A stretch of 64,000 bases of DNA from Brevibacterium marinum (GCF_011927955.1 NZ_JAATJN010000001.1:4092001-4156000); one strand, 5' to 3'. Shown: positions 25,611 through 45,163, counted from the first letter of the stretch. Notes: generated from the sequence alone by a model not told the origin. A program made the numbers and translations.

Positions 25611-27773
25611 TCACGAGTCTGTGGCTGTGTCCTCGCTCAGTGTCCTCGGTGACGTCGAAGAATTGTCGACACCCCGTCCGGCATCGTCCGTGCCGTCGGT
25701 GCGGTCGGCCTCGTCGGTGCGGTCAGAGTCGTCGGTGCGGTCAGCGTCGTCGGTGCTTTCCATGGTGGTGCGATCCTCGACGAGAACTCCGGGATCGGTC
25801 TCGGACTCGGCAAGCACCTCGGCGGTGAATTGCTCTTCCGCGTCCTCCCCACGGAACTGGGACATGTAGAGGCGATAGTACGCTCCTTCTGCGGACAGCA
25901 GCTCCTCGTGGCTGCCGTGCTCGACGATCGCTCCCTCCTCCATCACCAAGATGGTGTCTGCGTCGCGGATCGTGGACAGTCGGTGGGCGATGACGAACGA
26001 TGTCCTGTCCGTCCGCAGGGCCGCCATCGCCTGTTGGACGAGGACCTCGGTGCGGGTGTCGACCGATGAGGTCGCCTCGTCGAGGATGAGCAGCGACGGG
26101 TTCGCGAGGAACGCGCGGGCGATCGTGATCAGCTGGCGCTCTCCGGCGGAGACGCTGCCGCCCTCGGAGTCGATGACGGTGTCATAGCCCTCGGGGAGCT
26201 GTCGTACGAAGCGATCGACCATCGTCGCCTGGGCCGCGTCCACGACCTCCTCATCGGTGGCGTCGAGCCTGCCGTACCGGATGTTCTCGCGGATTGAGCC
26301 TTCGAACAGCCAGGCGTCCTGCAGCACCATGCCCACATGGGATCGCAGATCCGCCCGAGTCAGGTCCATCGTGTCGGTTCCGTCGAGGAAGATGTGACCA
26401 CCGGTGATCTCGTAGAAGCGCATCACGAGGTTGACCAGAGTGGTCTTGCCCGCTCCGGTCGGGCCGACGATCGCCACGGTGTGTCCGGGTTCGGCGGTGA
26501 AGGAGACGTTCTCGATGAGCGGGACGTCCGCGGTGTAGCGAAAGCTGACATCGGAGAACTCGACGCGCCCCGGTGTGCGCTGCGGCAACGTCACGGAAGC
26601 GTCATCGGGATGCTCTTCTTCGGCGTCGAGGAGTTCGAAGGTCCTCTCCGCCGAAGCGACGCCGGACTGCAGCATGTTCGCCACACCGGCCATCTCCGAG
26701 ATCGGTTGGGAGAACTCACGGGAGTACTGGATGAATGCGGTCGCATCGCCGAGTGTCATCTGCCCGGAGGCCACCCTCAGACCACCGGCCACGGCGATGA
26801 GGACATAGCTGAGATAGGACACGAACTGCATTGCAGGCATGATCATTCCGGAGACGAACTGCGCACCGGCCGAAGCCGTGAACAGGGACTCGTTGCGGCG
26901 GTCGAACTCCTCGAGCATGGTCTCACTGCGGCCGAAGGCACGGACGACGTCGAGGCCGGAGAACGACTCTTCGACATGCCCGTTGACGTCGCCGGTGTGC
27001 TTCCACTGCGCCTTGAACATCTTCTGTGACCGGGTGCCGATGACCCCGGCGATGATCGCCGACAGCGGGAGTGCGATGAGCGCCAACAGTGCGAGCTGCC
27101 AGGACACGATGAACATCATCACGCCGATGCCGAGGATGGTCAGGGCCGACTGGACGAGTTGGGAGAACGCCTGCTGCAGCGCCTGCTGGATATTGTCGAC
27201 GTCGTTGGTCACCCGTGACATCACATCGCCGCGCTGTCTGGTGTCGAAGTATCGCAGCGGGAGCTTGTTGATGGTGCGTTCGATGTCTTCGCGGAGCCGG
27301 TAGACGACGCGCATGACGAGGGCGTTGAGGATGTAGCCCTGTGCCCACATGAGCATCGACGCCACCAGGTACATGAGGAGGACGATGATGATGATCTGAC
27401 CCAGGGCGTTGAAGTCGATGCCCTGTCCGGGGACGACATCGGCGGTCGCCAGCATATCGGCGAAGTCGTCTCTGCCTTCGGCACGGGCACCGGCGATGAT
27501 GTCGTCGATGTTCGCCCCGGCGGGCATCTGGGACCCGATGACACCGGAGTAGACGACGTCCATGGCCCTGCCCAGCACCTTCGGGGCGATCACGGTCAGC
27601 ACGACCGAGCCGATGACGAGAAGAACCACGTTGATGAGTCCGAGCTTCTCCGCTGTCATCAGCCCGAACAGCCGTTTGACCGAGGGCCAGAAGTGCTTCG
27701 CCTTCCTGGCCGGGGTGTCGCTGAACATGTCCCCTTCGTCGACGTCGGAGACGTGATCTTCTTCGACGCTCAT
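25611..27773 (-). CDS. ABC exporter half, permease-ATPase with canonical ATP site
   Basis: 720 aa: an acidic N-terminus, six transmembrane segments (about 30-380) and a nucleotide-binding domain with Walker A VGPTGAGKTTLVNLV, signature VSAGERQ, Walker B SLLILDEATS with the catalytic Glu, and H-loop IAHRLSTIRDAD. Residues about 665-720 form an acidic tail with repeats of DxDRTD. It pairs with the upstream half as a heterodimeric multidrug- or lipid-type exporter of the TM287/288 or BmrCD kind. The start lies one base after the upstream stop (TGACATG), so the two are coupled. Substrate unknown. Confidence 0.93.
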   Translation of the reverse strand: MSVEEDHVSDVDEGDMFSDTPARKAKHFWPSVKRLFGLMTAEKLGLINVVLLVIGSVVLTVIAPKVLGRAMDVVYSGVIGSQMPAGANIDDIIAGARAEGRDDFADMLATADVVPGQGIDFNALGQIIIIVLLMYLVASMLMWAQGYILNALVMRVVYRLREDIERTINKLPLRYFDTRQRGDVMSRVTNDVDNIQQALQQAFSQLVQSALTILGIGVMMFIVSWQLALLALIALPLSAIIAGVIGTRSQKMFKAQWKHTGDVNGHVEESFSGLDVVRAFGRSETMLEEFDRRNESLFTASAGAQFVSGMIMPAMQFVSYLSYVLIAVAGGLRVASGQMTLGDATAFIQYSREFSQPISEMAGVANMLQSGVASAERTFELLDAEEEHPDDASVTLPQRTPGRVEFSDVSFRYTADVPLIENVSFTAEPGHTVAIVGPTGAGKTTLVNLVMRFYEITGGHIFLDGTDTMDLTRADLRSHVGMVLQDAWLFEGSIRENIRYGRLDATDEEVVDAAQATMVDRFVRQLPEGYDTVIDSEGGSVSAGERQLITIARAFLANPSLLILDEATSSVDTRTEVLVQQAMAALRTDRTSFVIAHRLSTIRDADTILVMEEGAIVEHGSHEELLSAEGAYYRLYMSQFRGEDAEEQFTAEVLAESETDPGVLVEDRTTMESTDDADRTDDSDRTDEADRTDGTDDAGRGVDNSSTSPRTLSEDTATDS

Positions 27774-27774
27774 G

Positions 27775-29508
27775 TCAGTTCACCCCTTCCGTGGCCAGCT
27801 GGGATTCGACGATCTCCTGGTAGGTCGGGTTCGTCTCGACGAGCTCCTCGTGTGTTCCACGGCCGACGATCCGGCCTTCGTCGAGGACGATGATCTGATC
27901 GGCGTCTCGGATCGTCGAGACACGCTGAGCCACCACCACAACTGTCGAATCCCCGGTCGTCTGGTCGAGAGCACGCCTCAGGCGGGCGTCGGTGGCCACG
28001 TCGAGGGCAGAGAACGAATCGTCGAAGACGTAGATCCGCGGTTTCGCCGCCAGGGCTCTGGCGATGCAGAGCCTCTGCCTCTGCCCGCCGGAGTAGTTGG
28101 TGCCGCCCTGGGCGACGGCCTCCTCGAGCCGGTGGGTCTTGTCGGCGACGAAGTCGTCTGCCTGCGCGGTTTGCAGTGCTTGCCACAGATGTGTGTCATC
28201 GGCGGATTCGTTCCCGAAGCGCAGGTTGGAAGCGATCGTGCCGGAGAACAGATAGGGCTTCTGCGGCACCAGGCCGACCAGCTGTGCCAGTTGCTGCCGG
28301 TTGAGCCGGCTCACGGGCAAGCCGTCGATGAGCACCTCTCCCGCCTCGGGATCGAGCAGACGAGGGATGAGATTGACGATGGTGGACTTGCCGGCCCCAG
28401 TGGCGCCGATGATCGCGGTCGTCGTTCCCGGTCGTGCGGTGAAGCTGAGATCCTCGAGGACGGGGACCTCGGCGCCGGGATAACCGAAGGTGACGTTGCG
28501 GAACTCGAGGTCACCTCGGCGAGGGAGTTCTTCGACTCCGTCCGGGACGAGCATGGACGTCGTGGAGTCGAGGACTTCGGCGATGCGTTCGGCGCAGACG
28601 ACGGCACGGGGAATCATCATCATCATGAACACGCCCATCATCACGGCTACGAGGATCTGCAGCAGGTACTGCAGGAACGCCGTCAGCGATCCGACCTCCA
28701 TCTGACCCGCGTCCACGCGATGACCGCCGAACCACAGCACCGCGGCGGTGGCGAGGTGGAGGATCATCATGATCGCAGGGAACATCAGCACGAAGAGGTT
28801 GCCGACCTTGACCGAGGTCTCGGTGAGTGCCCGGTTGGCATCCGCATAGCGGTCGGCTTCGAAGGGCTCACGCACGAACGCGCGGATGACCCTGATGCCG
28901 GTGATCTGCTCGCGCAGCACACCGTTGATGTCGTCGACCTGTTCCTGCATCCTGCGGAACAGAGGCATCAGCAGGTACACGAGGATGCCGACGACGATGA
29001 ACAGCGTCGGCACGGCCACCCACACCAGCCAGGACAGTCCGACATCCTCGCGCAGTGCCATGATGATCCCGCCGATGCACATGATCGGTGTGGAGACCAT
29101 GAAGTTCAGGGTCATGAGCACCAGCATCTGGACCTGCTGGACGTCGTTGGTGTTGCGTGTGATGAGGGTGGCACTGCCGAATCTGCCGACTTCGAGGGTA
29201 GAGAGTTCGTCGACCTTGCTGTAGATGGCTCGCCGCAGATCTCGGCCCACGCCCATTCCCGTTCGGGCGCCGAAGAAGATGGCGGTCACCGCCGTGACGA
29301 CCTGAACCAGGCAGACGATGAGCATCGTCATTCCGGTCGACCAGATGAAGTCGGTATCGCCTTTGGCCACTCCCTGGTCGATGATCTGCGCATTCAGGCT
29401 CGGCAGAAACAGGGCTGCGATGGTTGCGGCCAGCTGCAGGACTACGACGAAGACGATGTAGAGCCAGTAGGACCGTGCGTATTTCAGGGACAGGTGCAAT
29501 AGGGCCAC
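27775..29508 (-). CDS. ABC exporter half with degenerate Walker B
   Basis: 577 aa, six transmembrane segments and one nucleotide-binding domain: Walker A IGATGAGKSTIVNLI, signature YSGGQRQR, and Walker B RIYVFDDSFSALD in which the catalytic Glu is Asp. The switch His is replaced too (VVVAQRVSTIRDAD has Gln). This is the usual pattern of the degenerate-site partner in heterodimeric exporters, so only one of the two ATP sites should hydrolyse efficiently. The GTG start at 29508 has no clear ribosome site. First gene of the pair. Confidence 0.93.
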   Translation of the reverse strand: MALLHLSLKYARSYWLYIVFVVVLQLAATIAALFLPSLNAQIIDQGVAKGDTDFIWSTGMTMLIVCLVQVVTAVTAIFFGARTGMGVGRDLRRAIYSKVDELSTLEVGRFGSATLITRNTNDVQQVQMLVLMTLNFMVSTPIMCIGGIIMALREDVGLSWLVWVAVPTLFIVVGILVYLLMPLFRRMQEQVDDINGVLREQITGIRVIRAFVREPFEADRYADANRALTETSVKVGNLFVLMFPAIMMILHLATAAVLWFGGHRVDAGQMEVGSLTAFLQYLLQILVAVMMGVFMMMMIPRAVVCAERIAEVLDSTTSMLVPDGVEELPRRGDLEFRNVTFGYPGAEVPVLEDLSFTARPGTTTAIIGATGAGKSTIVNLIPRLLDPEAGEVLIDGLPVSRLNRQQLAQLVGLVPQKPYLFSGTIASNLRFGNESADDTHLWQALQTAQADDFVADKTHRLEEAVAQGGTNYSGGQRQRLCIARALAAKPRIYVFDDSFSALDVATDARLRRALDQTTGDSTVVVVAQRVSTIRDADQIIVLDEGRIVGRGTHEELVETNPTYQEIVESQLATEGVN

Positions 29509-29758
29509 GTTGGACGTCCAGAGTGTTTAATGGTCCGCGAGGACGCGATGTGATATTCGAAAGCGCAACAGGTCATCCTACATGAATTTCCCTCCCGACC
29601 AACAGCTGCATGCGATTCTTCCCGTGCCCACAGTCCATCACAAGGCACTGACACAGACATCGACGCAGACGGATCCCGGGGGTGGTCGCAGCACAGACCT
29701 CGTTGGTGGATGGGCGTGCCTCCTCGCTTATCGGACGGACACCTTTAGTCTTGAAATC

Positions 29759-30925
29759 ATGAGCACAACTTTGCAGGACCTCGTCAATCGCGCCGTCTTC
29801 TTCTCCACCGAGATGCAGACGCACTTCGGCGCCCTGATCGCCGATGCGGAATGGGAGGTCGACTTCACCTCTGATCCGCATCTGACCTTCACCTCCTCCG
29901 ACGGGACTGTCCTACGCGGCCGCCCGCATCTGCTCGGCTCGGAGTCGAGCGGGCAGAGTACGTGGCTGTGGGGCTGGGACAACATCAATGAGTTCCCCGA
30001 GTCGGTCGTCGGCCTGGCCCACGATATTCGCAAATTCGGCGCCGCCGAGGAGGTTGCTGAGTTGGTCACGGCCGAGCTCGAGCTCGATGAGGAGCTGGCT
30101 CTGCGACTGACGCTGGCGTCGAAGGAGGCGACGGGAAAATGGGCTCACTATCCGGCCGCGGCAGGTGCGGGGACGACGGTGTGGCTGCTTGTAGACGCCC
30201 CGGAGCTGACCCTGCCCGAACCGCGCGTAAAGACCACGGTGCGCGCGCTCATGCAGGGACTGACGCAGACGACGGTGACGGATCATCGCGCCGCGCTCGA
30301 GACGTACGTCGACAAGCGGAACATTCCCACCGCGGAACTGTCCGAGGGCGGACTGCGCCTGCTCTTCGCCGACGGCGCGGCCGACCTGTCCTTCGACGAA
30401 CAGCGCCGTATCTCCAACTGTGAGATCGGTGCACCACTCGAGAGTGAAGCCGCCGAACAGTACGCGCAGGCCACCGGGACGGCCCCAGGGGAGACGACAG
30501 CAGCGGACACGGCTGCTCCGGCCCCCGAGGCCGGTGAGAAGACACCAGCCCCGGCACCAAGTCCAGCGGCCGAACCCGCAGGTGCGGCACAGCAACGTGG
30601 CGAGGATGACACTGCAGCCGGCGTAGGTGCAACGGCGTCGGCATCGACGGAGCCGACACCTGCCGATGCGACGCCCGAGCAGTCGGAAGCGATGACATCA
30701 CCCCCTTCCACCGCCGAGGTGGCCCCGTCCGACGACGGTGCACAAGGTGCCGTTAGTCCCACGTCCGAGTCCGGATCCGAGGAGCAGACGGTCGAGGAGC
30801 GCGAGGCTGACACCGCCGCTGAGGATGAGTCCCAGGATAATGGCCGCACGCCGGGTGCCACAGAGGAAAAGTCTGAGGAGCCCAAAAAGAAGAAGGGCCT
30901 GTTCTCGAAGCTCTTCGGCCGCTGA
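29759..30925 (+). CDS. DUF6882-like protein with long disordered tail
   Basis: 388 aa. Residues 1-210 form a folded domain with TWLWGWDNINEFPESVV and LALRLTLASKEATGKWAHYP, which resembles the DUF6882 family. Residues about 240-375 are an Ala/Pro/Glu/Thr-rich disordered tail, ending in a short basic-hydrophobic motif (KKKKGLFSKLFGR) that could bind membrane or a partner. I start it at ATG 29759: TAGTCT lies seven bases upstream with no Shine-Dalgarno sequence, a leaderless layout. Upstream in-frame codons to 29582 are not supported. Function unknown. Confidence 0.78.
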   Translation: MSTTLQDLVNRAVFFSTEMQTHFGALIADAEWEVDFTSDPHLTFTSSDGTVLRGRPHLLGSESSGQSTWLWGWDNINEFPESVVGLAHDIRKFGAAEEVAELVTAELELDEELALRLTLASKEATGKWAHYPAAAGAGTTVWLLVDAPELTLPEPRVKTTVRALMQGLTQTTVTDHRAALETYVDKRNIPTAELSEGGLRLLFADGAADLSFDEQRRISNCEIGAPLESEAAEQYAQATGTAPGETTAADTAAPAPEAGEKTPAPAPSPAAEPAGAAQQRGEDDTAAGVGATASASTEPTPADATPEQSEAMTSPPSTAEVAPSDDGAQGAVSPTSESGSEEQTVEEREADTAAEDESQDNGRTPGATEEKSEEPKKKKGLFSKLFGR

Positions 30926-30930
30926 TCGAA

Positions 30931-30951
30931 CAGGCAGCGTGACGCTGCCTG
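30931..30951 (+). terminator. Short hairpin after DUF6882-like gene
   Basis: CAGGCAGCG, loop TGA, CGCTGCCTG; perfect 9-bp stem five bases after the stop. Confidence 0.65.
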
Positions 30952-31149
30952 GCTTCACGCGATCCCCGGCTGAACACACGGTCGTCCAGGTACCGTCGTT
31001 CAGGATCGGGGGTGCGAGTCAGATCGAGCCCGTTGCCGGTCGCTGGGCCGTCTCCGGAGTCCGGAGTCATCGCTGGCGTACGATCGCCAATATGGGTGAG
31101 CTCCATCAGGGGGTGCGAGGGAGTATCCTGCTCGTCGAAACGTGCCCGC

Positions 31150-31325
31150 TCAAGGCAGCTCCGGAGTTTCGACCGGAGTGGAATCGGCAGGGGCGAGGGA
31201 TATCCGGGATGAGGAGATGACCTCATAGGGCTCGTCTCCCCCGTGCTTCACGAGCGCGTCGGCGTAATCGGGCAGCGCCACCGCCTCCGAAGCCCGGCCG
31301 AAAGTAATGAGGATGCCACTACTCC
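31150..31325 (-). pseudogene. C-terminal gene remnant abutting rRNA repeat
   Basis: Reading away from the rRNA operon on the minus strand there are about 56 codons with normal high-GC third positions (ILITFGRASEAVALPDYADAL ... PVETPELP, then TGA at 31152-31150). The frame enters the rRNA repeat at 31326, where the sequence becomes operon trailer, so the N-terminal part is missing. I do not recognise the parent protein. The break point coincides with the repeat edge, which suggests the gene was cut when the rRNA copy arrived or recombined. A chance open frame is possible. Confidence 0.4.
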
Positions 31326-31441
31326 AAGTGGGTGGGGCCTCCGTGGACCCGCGGCCAGGGCCGATACCGGTGCCCCTCCACGACACCAGTCACCACCCAC
31401 TGATATCAGTGGCCAGAAGACGAAACACCACCCCACACCAC

Positions 31442-31481
31442 AAAAAAGAAGAAGGGGCCCCGTCCATACGGACAGAGCCCC
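31442..31481 (-). terminator. Rho-independent terminator of rRNA operon 1
   Basis: 12-bp stem (31470-31481 with 31454-31465, two G-U pairs), loop of four, then on the minus strand a run TTCTTCTTTTTT. Confidence 0.93.
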
Positions 31482-31496
31482 TCCTTCACAAATTTA

Positions 31497-31615
31497 TTGC
31501 GGCGGCAACCTACTCTCCCACAACCACCAAGTTGCAGTACCATCAGCGCGCATGGGCTTAGCTACCGGGATCGGAACGGTTAACCGGGCGTTTCCCCACC
31601 ACTATCACCACCGCA
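31497..31615 (-). rRNA. rrf: 5S ribosomal RNA, operon 1
   Basis: About 119 nt. The minus strand begins TTTGCGGTGGTGATAGTGG and ends AGAGTAGGTTGCCGCCGCAA, standard 5S termini; the conserved loop CCGTTCCGATCCCGG is present. Ends estimated to within a few bases. Confidence 0.95.
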
Positions 31616-31786
31616 AAACCACCAGACCACCACTCATCCGAACAACCACATGCTCAAAGAATGAAAGTAGCAGTCCAAGAACCGCACAGCGAACGCGAAC
31701 ACCACCATGCAACATAACCGTCACACATGACTCTCGTACAAACCTCAAAGCATTACCCGCACACACCACCCCCACAAAAGAAAAGG

Positions 31787-36840
<5,054 letters not shown>

Positions 36841-37036
36841 AAATTATGTTCCAGTACTAATCCCAGCAAGACAGCCAACCAAGCCACGGGGTGACCCAGC
36901 TGACCACAAACCACGACCCAACCCACGAACCAGCCCCCGAAGCAGGGACCAGGCTCACATGGTTGAACCGTGTGATTGTCTCACCAGAAAACAAATCATT
37001 CTGGCATCACTATCTGTTCAAACAAATACGCTATTG

Positions 37037-37049
37037 GATTCTCAAACCA
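37037..37049 (-). promoter_or_regulatory. boxA-like antitermination motif in 16S leader
   Basis: Minus-strand TGGTTTGAGAATC, identical to the copy in the 16S-23S spacer, followed by CAATAGCG as in actinobacterial rRNA leaders. Confidence 0.6.
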
Positions 37050-37110
37050 CAAACACACACCCATCACCACAACCGCACAAACGATCACGTTCACTGGGGG
37101 CGCCAGTTTC

Positions 37111-37138
37111 AAATTATCGCTCCCCGACCGCGTGTAAA
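37111..37138 (-). promoter_or_regulatory. rRNA operon 1 promoter P2 candidate
   Basis: Minus strand: -35 TTTACA (37138-37133), 16-bp spacer, -10 TAATTT (37116-37111). Upstream lies TTGACT, an alternative -35 too far away. Confidence 0.5.
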
Positions 37139-37224
37139 CCAGTCAACCAAACCCTGTTTGTGCTGGTCACACCCGGTGAAAACCAATCTCGAAGAACTCG
37201 TTTTCTGCGGGGCAACGAGATACA

Positions 37225-37254
37225 ACTCTAGACCAGACGAACAGCCACGTGCAA
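37225..37254 (-). promoter_or_regulatory. rRNA operon 1 promoter P1 candidate
   Basis: Minus strand: -35 TTGCAC (37254-37249), 18-bp spacer, -10 TAGAGT (37230-37225). The repeated block ends about 43 bp further upstream, so both operons carry the same promoter set. Confidence 0.55.
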
Positions 37255-37307
37255 CTCCAAACCCGATCTCGCACAGTGACCCCCACCACACCGCCACCGT
37301 AAAGCCG

Positions 37308-37325
37308 AAAAGATGCCTCCGGCAT
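37308..37325 (-). terminator. Small terminator at hipA stop
   Basis: Minus strand ATGCC-GGA-GGCAT then CTTTT, directly after the hipA TGA. It would separate hipBA transcription from the rRNA promoters just downstream. Confidence 0.55.
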
Positions 37326-38567
37326 TCAGTACGCACGACGGAGCACATCGCGAATCCGTCCGAGCTGGACATCGATCGCGTCTCCCACCGCTTCCTTCTC
37401 TGCGGACGGAATCGACATCGCCGGTACGAGATTGCGCCAACCGGCGACCGCCTCGGCGACCTCATTCAGAATCTCTCGCGCGGCGTGAGTCGTGAGGTGG
37501 CACAGCGGAGCCAGCTCGAGCAGTGCTTCAGGCTCTTGGTCCGCCTCTGTCGCACCGTTGATCGCTGTCTGCCGTTCGACGACAAGCGACGGCTCAGGAT
37601 TGATGTCGAAGACGGGGCTGAGCTCCCAGCCCGCTTCGCCACGCAGGAATCCGTGGTTGCGCAGGTGATCGTCGGTGTTGTGAATGGCGACGGAGAACGC
37701 AACACGCCGATACAGGGCAGCGCAGTCAGACCGCCACTGTCGACTCACGTCTTCGATCGCCTCAACGATGTCCAGATAGTCCGCTGGATCACCATCACGC
37801 AGCCCCGCACCTGTCATTGCGCTCATGTAGCCGATGCGATGGTCGTTGAACCGGTCGAAACGACCGAGGACCAACACAGGCCGGTCTTCAATGCTCAGCA
37901 GACGAGTCTTCGGCACATCTATGCCCGCCCGCATCGCCAGCTCGAGGGCAAGTGCTTCCCAGCCGATGACATTCCACTCGTCGGTGGATCGTGAGAACTT
38001 CGCTATCATCAGACTCCCGTCGTCGCCGGCCACTGAGGCCTTGGGTCGAGCACCCCCGAGCGAACCGGTACCAGCGTCAAGCAGCCGTTTGATCGCGACG
38101 TGCGAACCCTCCGCGGCGTCATCGGCAGCACGTTGCAGCTCGGGGAGCGACACCATCTTCGGCACGTGACCGTCGGCGCCGAGGTGTTCGGCATCGGCTG
38201 AGCGCCTGAACCGGAGCGCGCCCTGTCTGGTCGTGTCACTGACGCCGAGCAGATAATCGACTTCGGTGAGTCGGCGATCGCGAGCCGCTCCATCGCTGAC
38301 CATCTTCCGATGCTGCTTGGCCACCAAGTTCCGACCCCACCTGTCGGGTGCACAGTCGCCGAAGGCACCCGGCAGTCCGGGAACAGTGAAAGGCGCTGTC
38401 GACAACGGAAGTTCGGGATCAATCGAATAGGCCCCACGGTGAGTCAAGTACTCGTCCGCGTATTTGAAGGTCGTCGATATCTGGGTTCGCGAAATATGAA
38501 AGTACGCAGTTCCCACGAATAGGGGCTGTCCGTCTCCGTCCATTTCGACGCGGATCTGCTCGCTCAT
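37326..38567 (-). CDS. hipA: HipA-family serine/threonine kinase toxin
   Basis: 413 aa, close to the family's usual 440. Residues 1-110 are the HipA N-terminal subdomain (TVPGLPGAFGDCAPDRWGRNLV). The Gly-rich loop GTGSLGGARPKA (166-177) contains Ser169, the expected autophosphorylation site; catalytic HNTDDHLRNHGFL (296-308) and metal-binding SPVFDINP (Asp321) are intact, so the kinase looks active. E. coli HipA phosphorylates glutamyl-tRNA synthetase and causes persistence; the target here is unknown. ATGA overlap with hipB. GC content is slightly lower than in neighbours. The pair sits alone between two rRNA operons. Confidence 0.92.
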   Translation of the reverse strand: MSEQIRVEMDGDGQPLFVGTAYFHISRTQISTTFKYADEYLTHRGAYSIDPELPLSTAPFTVPGLPGAFGDCAPDRWGRNLVAKQHRKMVSDGAARDRRLTEVDYLLGVSDTTRQGALRFRRSADAEHLGADGHVPKMVSLPELQRAADDAAEGSHVAIKRLLDAGTGSLGGARPKASVAGDDGSLMIAKFSRSTDEWNVIGWEALALELAMRAGIDVPKTRLLSIEDRPVLVLGRFDRFNDHRIGYMSAMTGAGLRDGDPADYLDIVEAIEDVSRQWRSDCAALYRRVAFSVAIHNTDDHLRNHGFLRGEAGWELSPVFDINPEPSLVVERQTAINGATEADQEPEALLELAPLCHLTTHAAREILNEVAEAVAGWRNLVPAMSIPSAEKEAVGDAIDVQLGRIRDVLRRAY

Positions 38568-38857
38568 CGACGGATCCGATCGGGCAGGCTCTCCGCGGAC
38601 CGCAGCCGGCCCAAGTCCGTGCTGAGTGGGTCGAACGCTTCAGCTACATGGTCGAGTTGTCCCAGTGATTGCATCACGGACATCACAGCACCGATAGAGA
38701 CTCCGGGGTCTCCACGTTCGATCTTCTGCAGTGTCGACCGGGAAATACCGGCGCGTTCGGCAAGCTCCTCTGCCCTGAGTTCTTGCATCAGACGCCAGCG
38801 ACGCACCGACCCGCCCATATCGCCGAGCCGACGTCCGACTCTTCTCGTTATATCCAC
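38564..38857 (-). CDS. hipB: HipB-family antitoxin, XRE helix-turn-helix
   Basis: 97 aa from GTG 38857, with AAGGA four to five bases upstream. The XRE helix-turn-helix covers about residues 17-72 (VRRWRLMQELRAEELAERAGISRSTLQKIERGDPGVSIGAVMSVMQSLG). The C-terminal tail (PLSTDLGRLRSAESLPDRIRR) is a candidate HipA-contact or flexible segment. HipB proteins neutralise HipA and repress their own promoter. First gene of the pair, coupled to hipA by ATGA. Confidence 0.9.
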   Translation of the reverse strand: MDITRRVGRRLGDMGGSVRRWRLMQELRAEELAERAGISRSTLQKIERGDPGVSIGAVMSVMQSLGQLDHVAEAFDPLSTDLGRLRSAESLPDRIRR

Positions 38858-38863
38858 AGTGTT

Positions 38864-38903
38864 CCTTAATGAGTAATTTTCAACTCGCCAAATACCTTAA
38901 TGA
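38864..38903 (-). promoter_or_regulatory. Candidate hipBA operator: spaced direct repeats
   Basis: TCATTAAGG occurs twice on the minus strand (38872-38864 and 38903-38895), 31 bp apart, that is three helical turns, upstream of the hipB start. One copy overlaps the probable -10 region. This differs from the TATCC-N8-GGATA palindromes of E. coli hipBA. Confidence 0.45.
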
Positions 38904-39432
38904 ACAGAATACGCGACGTTACGAGGTGCATCAATTGCCTGCCGTACGTGGGTCTTGACCTGGACTTCAGCGACCAGCGGTCGGACTCTACGATCTTCAC
39001 ATGTATATCTGCTCTGATTCGACTGCCCGGAGCTCGAATCGAGGACCGACTCCGGTTCGGCACTCCTACCAGGTCGCTGAGTCGGCCTGCGCGAAGAACT
39101 ATTGAGCATCTTGTTGCCTCACTGCGCCGGCGACCTTCACCAAGCCATATTCGACTGAGGGGACTGATGCATAGAAGGGAGAGAGGGTGAGAGGGTGAGT
39201 ATCATACGGCGAGGACAGCCGGCTCTATAGAGCGACAGGTATTGTGCGCGCCGAGGCCATTCACAGACCGGTTGAGGGGTCGACAACACCTGCGAGGACA
39301 TCGTTCCTTACGCCACGTGTGGGCCTCTGGACATAGGCAACGGATACGAGGGCCGCGGTAATCTGGAGGCCGTGTGCTGGTTCCTCGGCGTGCCCGCAAC
39401 CTGAGCAGCAATCGGTTTGAGTTCCCCTCCCG
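38904..39432. other. Gene-free stretch between hipB and rRNA operon 2
   Basis: 529 bp without a gene I can support. Short frames exist on both strands (for example a Cys-containing plus-strand frame ending at the TGA near 39402) but lack starts and ribosome sites and match nothing I know. Composition is mixed, suggesting decayed DNA. GAGAGGGTGA is duplicated near 39181. Confidence 0.5.
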
Positions 39433-39548
39433 AAGTGGGTGGGGCCTCCGTGGACCCGCGGCCAGGGCCGATACCGGTGCCCCTCCACGACACCAGTCAC
39501 CACCCACTGATATCAGTGGCCAGAAGACGAAACACCACCCCACACCAC

Positions 39549-39588
39549 AAAAAAGAAGAAGGGGCCCCGTCCATACGGACAGAGCCCC
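39549..39588 (-). terminator. Rho-independent terminator of rRNA operon 2
   Basis: Identical to the operon 1 terminator: 12-bp stem and T-rich tail on the minus strand. Confidence 0.93.
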
Positions 39589-39603
39589 TCCTTCACAAAT
39601 TTA

Positions 39604-39722
39604 TTGCGGCGGCAACCTACTCTCCCACAACCACCAAGTTGCAGTACCATCAGCGCGCATGGGCTTAGCTACCGGGATCGGAACGGTTAACCGGGCGTTT
39701 CCCCACCACTATCACCACCGCA
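39604..39722 (-). rRNA. rrf: 5S ribosomal RNA, operon 2
   Basis: Sequence identical to the operon 1 copy at an offset of 8,107. Confidence 0.95.
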
Positions 39723-39893
39723 AAACCACCAGACCACCACTCATCCGAACAACCACATGCTCAAAGAATGAAAGTAGCAGTCCAAGAACCGCACAGCGAA
39801 CGCGAACACCACCATGCAACATGACCGTCACATGTGACTCTCGTACAAACCTCAAAGCATTACCCGCACACACCACCCCCACAAAAGAAAAGG

Positions 39894-44947
<5,054 letters not shown>

Positions 44948-45150
44948 AAATTATGTTCCAGTACTAATCCCAGCAAGACAGCCAACCAAGCCACGGGGTG
45001 ACCCAGCTGACCACAAACCACGACCCAACCCACGAACCAACCCCCACCACAAAAGCAGGGAACCAGGCTCACCAGGTTGAACCGTGTGATTGTCTCACCA
45101 GAAAACAAATCATTCTGGCATCACTATCTGTTCAAACAAATACGCTATTG

Positions 45151-45163
45151 GATTCTCAAACCA
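45151..45163 (-). promoter_or_regulatory. boxA-like motif in operon 2 leader
   Basis: Minus-strand TGGTTTGAGAATC, as in operon 1. Confidence 0.6.

Noticed and set aside
38900..39190. 96-codon plus-strand frame upstream of hipB
   Set aside because: No ribosome site, no recognisable motif, and it overlaps the probable hipBA control region.
37298..39432. hipBA island as prophage or integrative element
   Set aside because: No integrase, attachment site or phage gene; the flanking repeats are functional rRNA operons.
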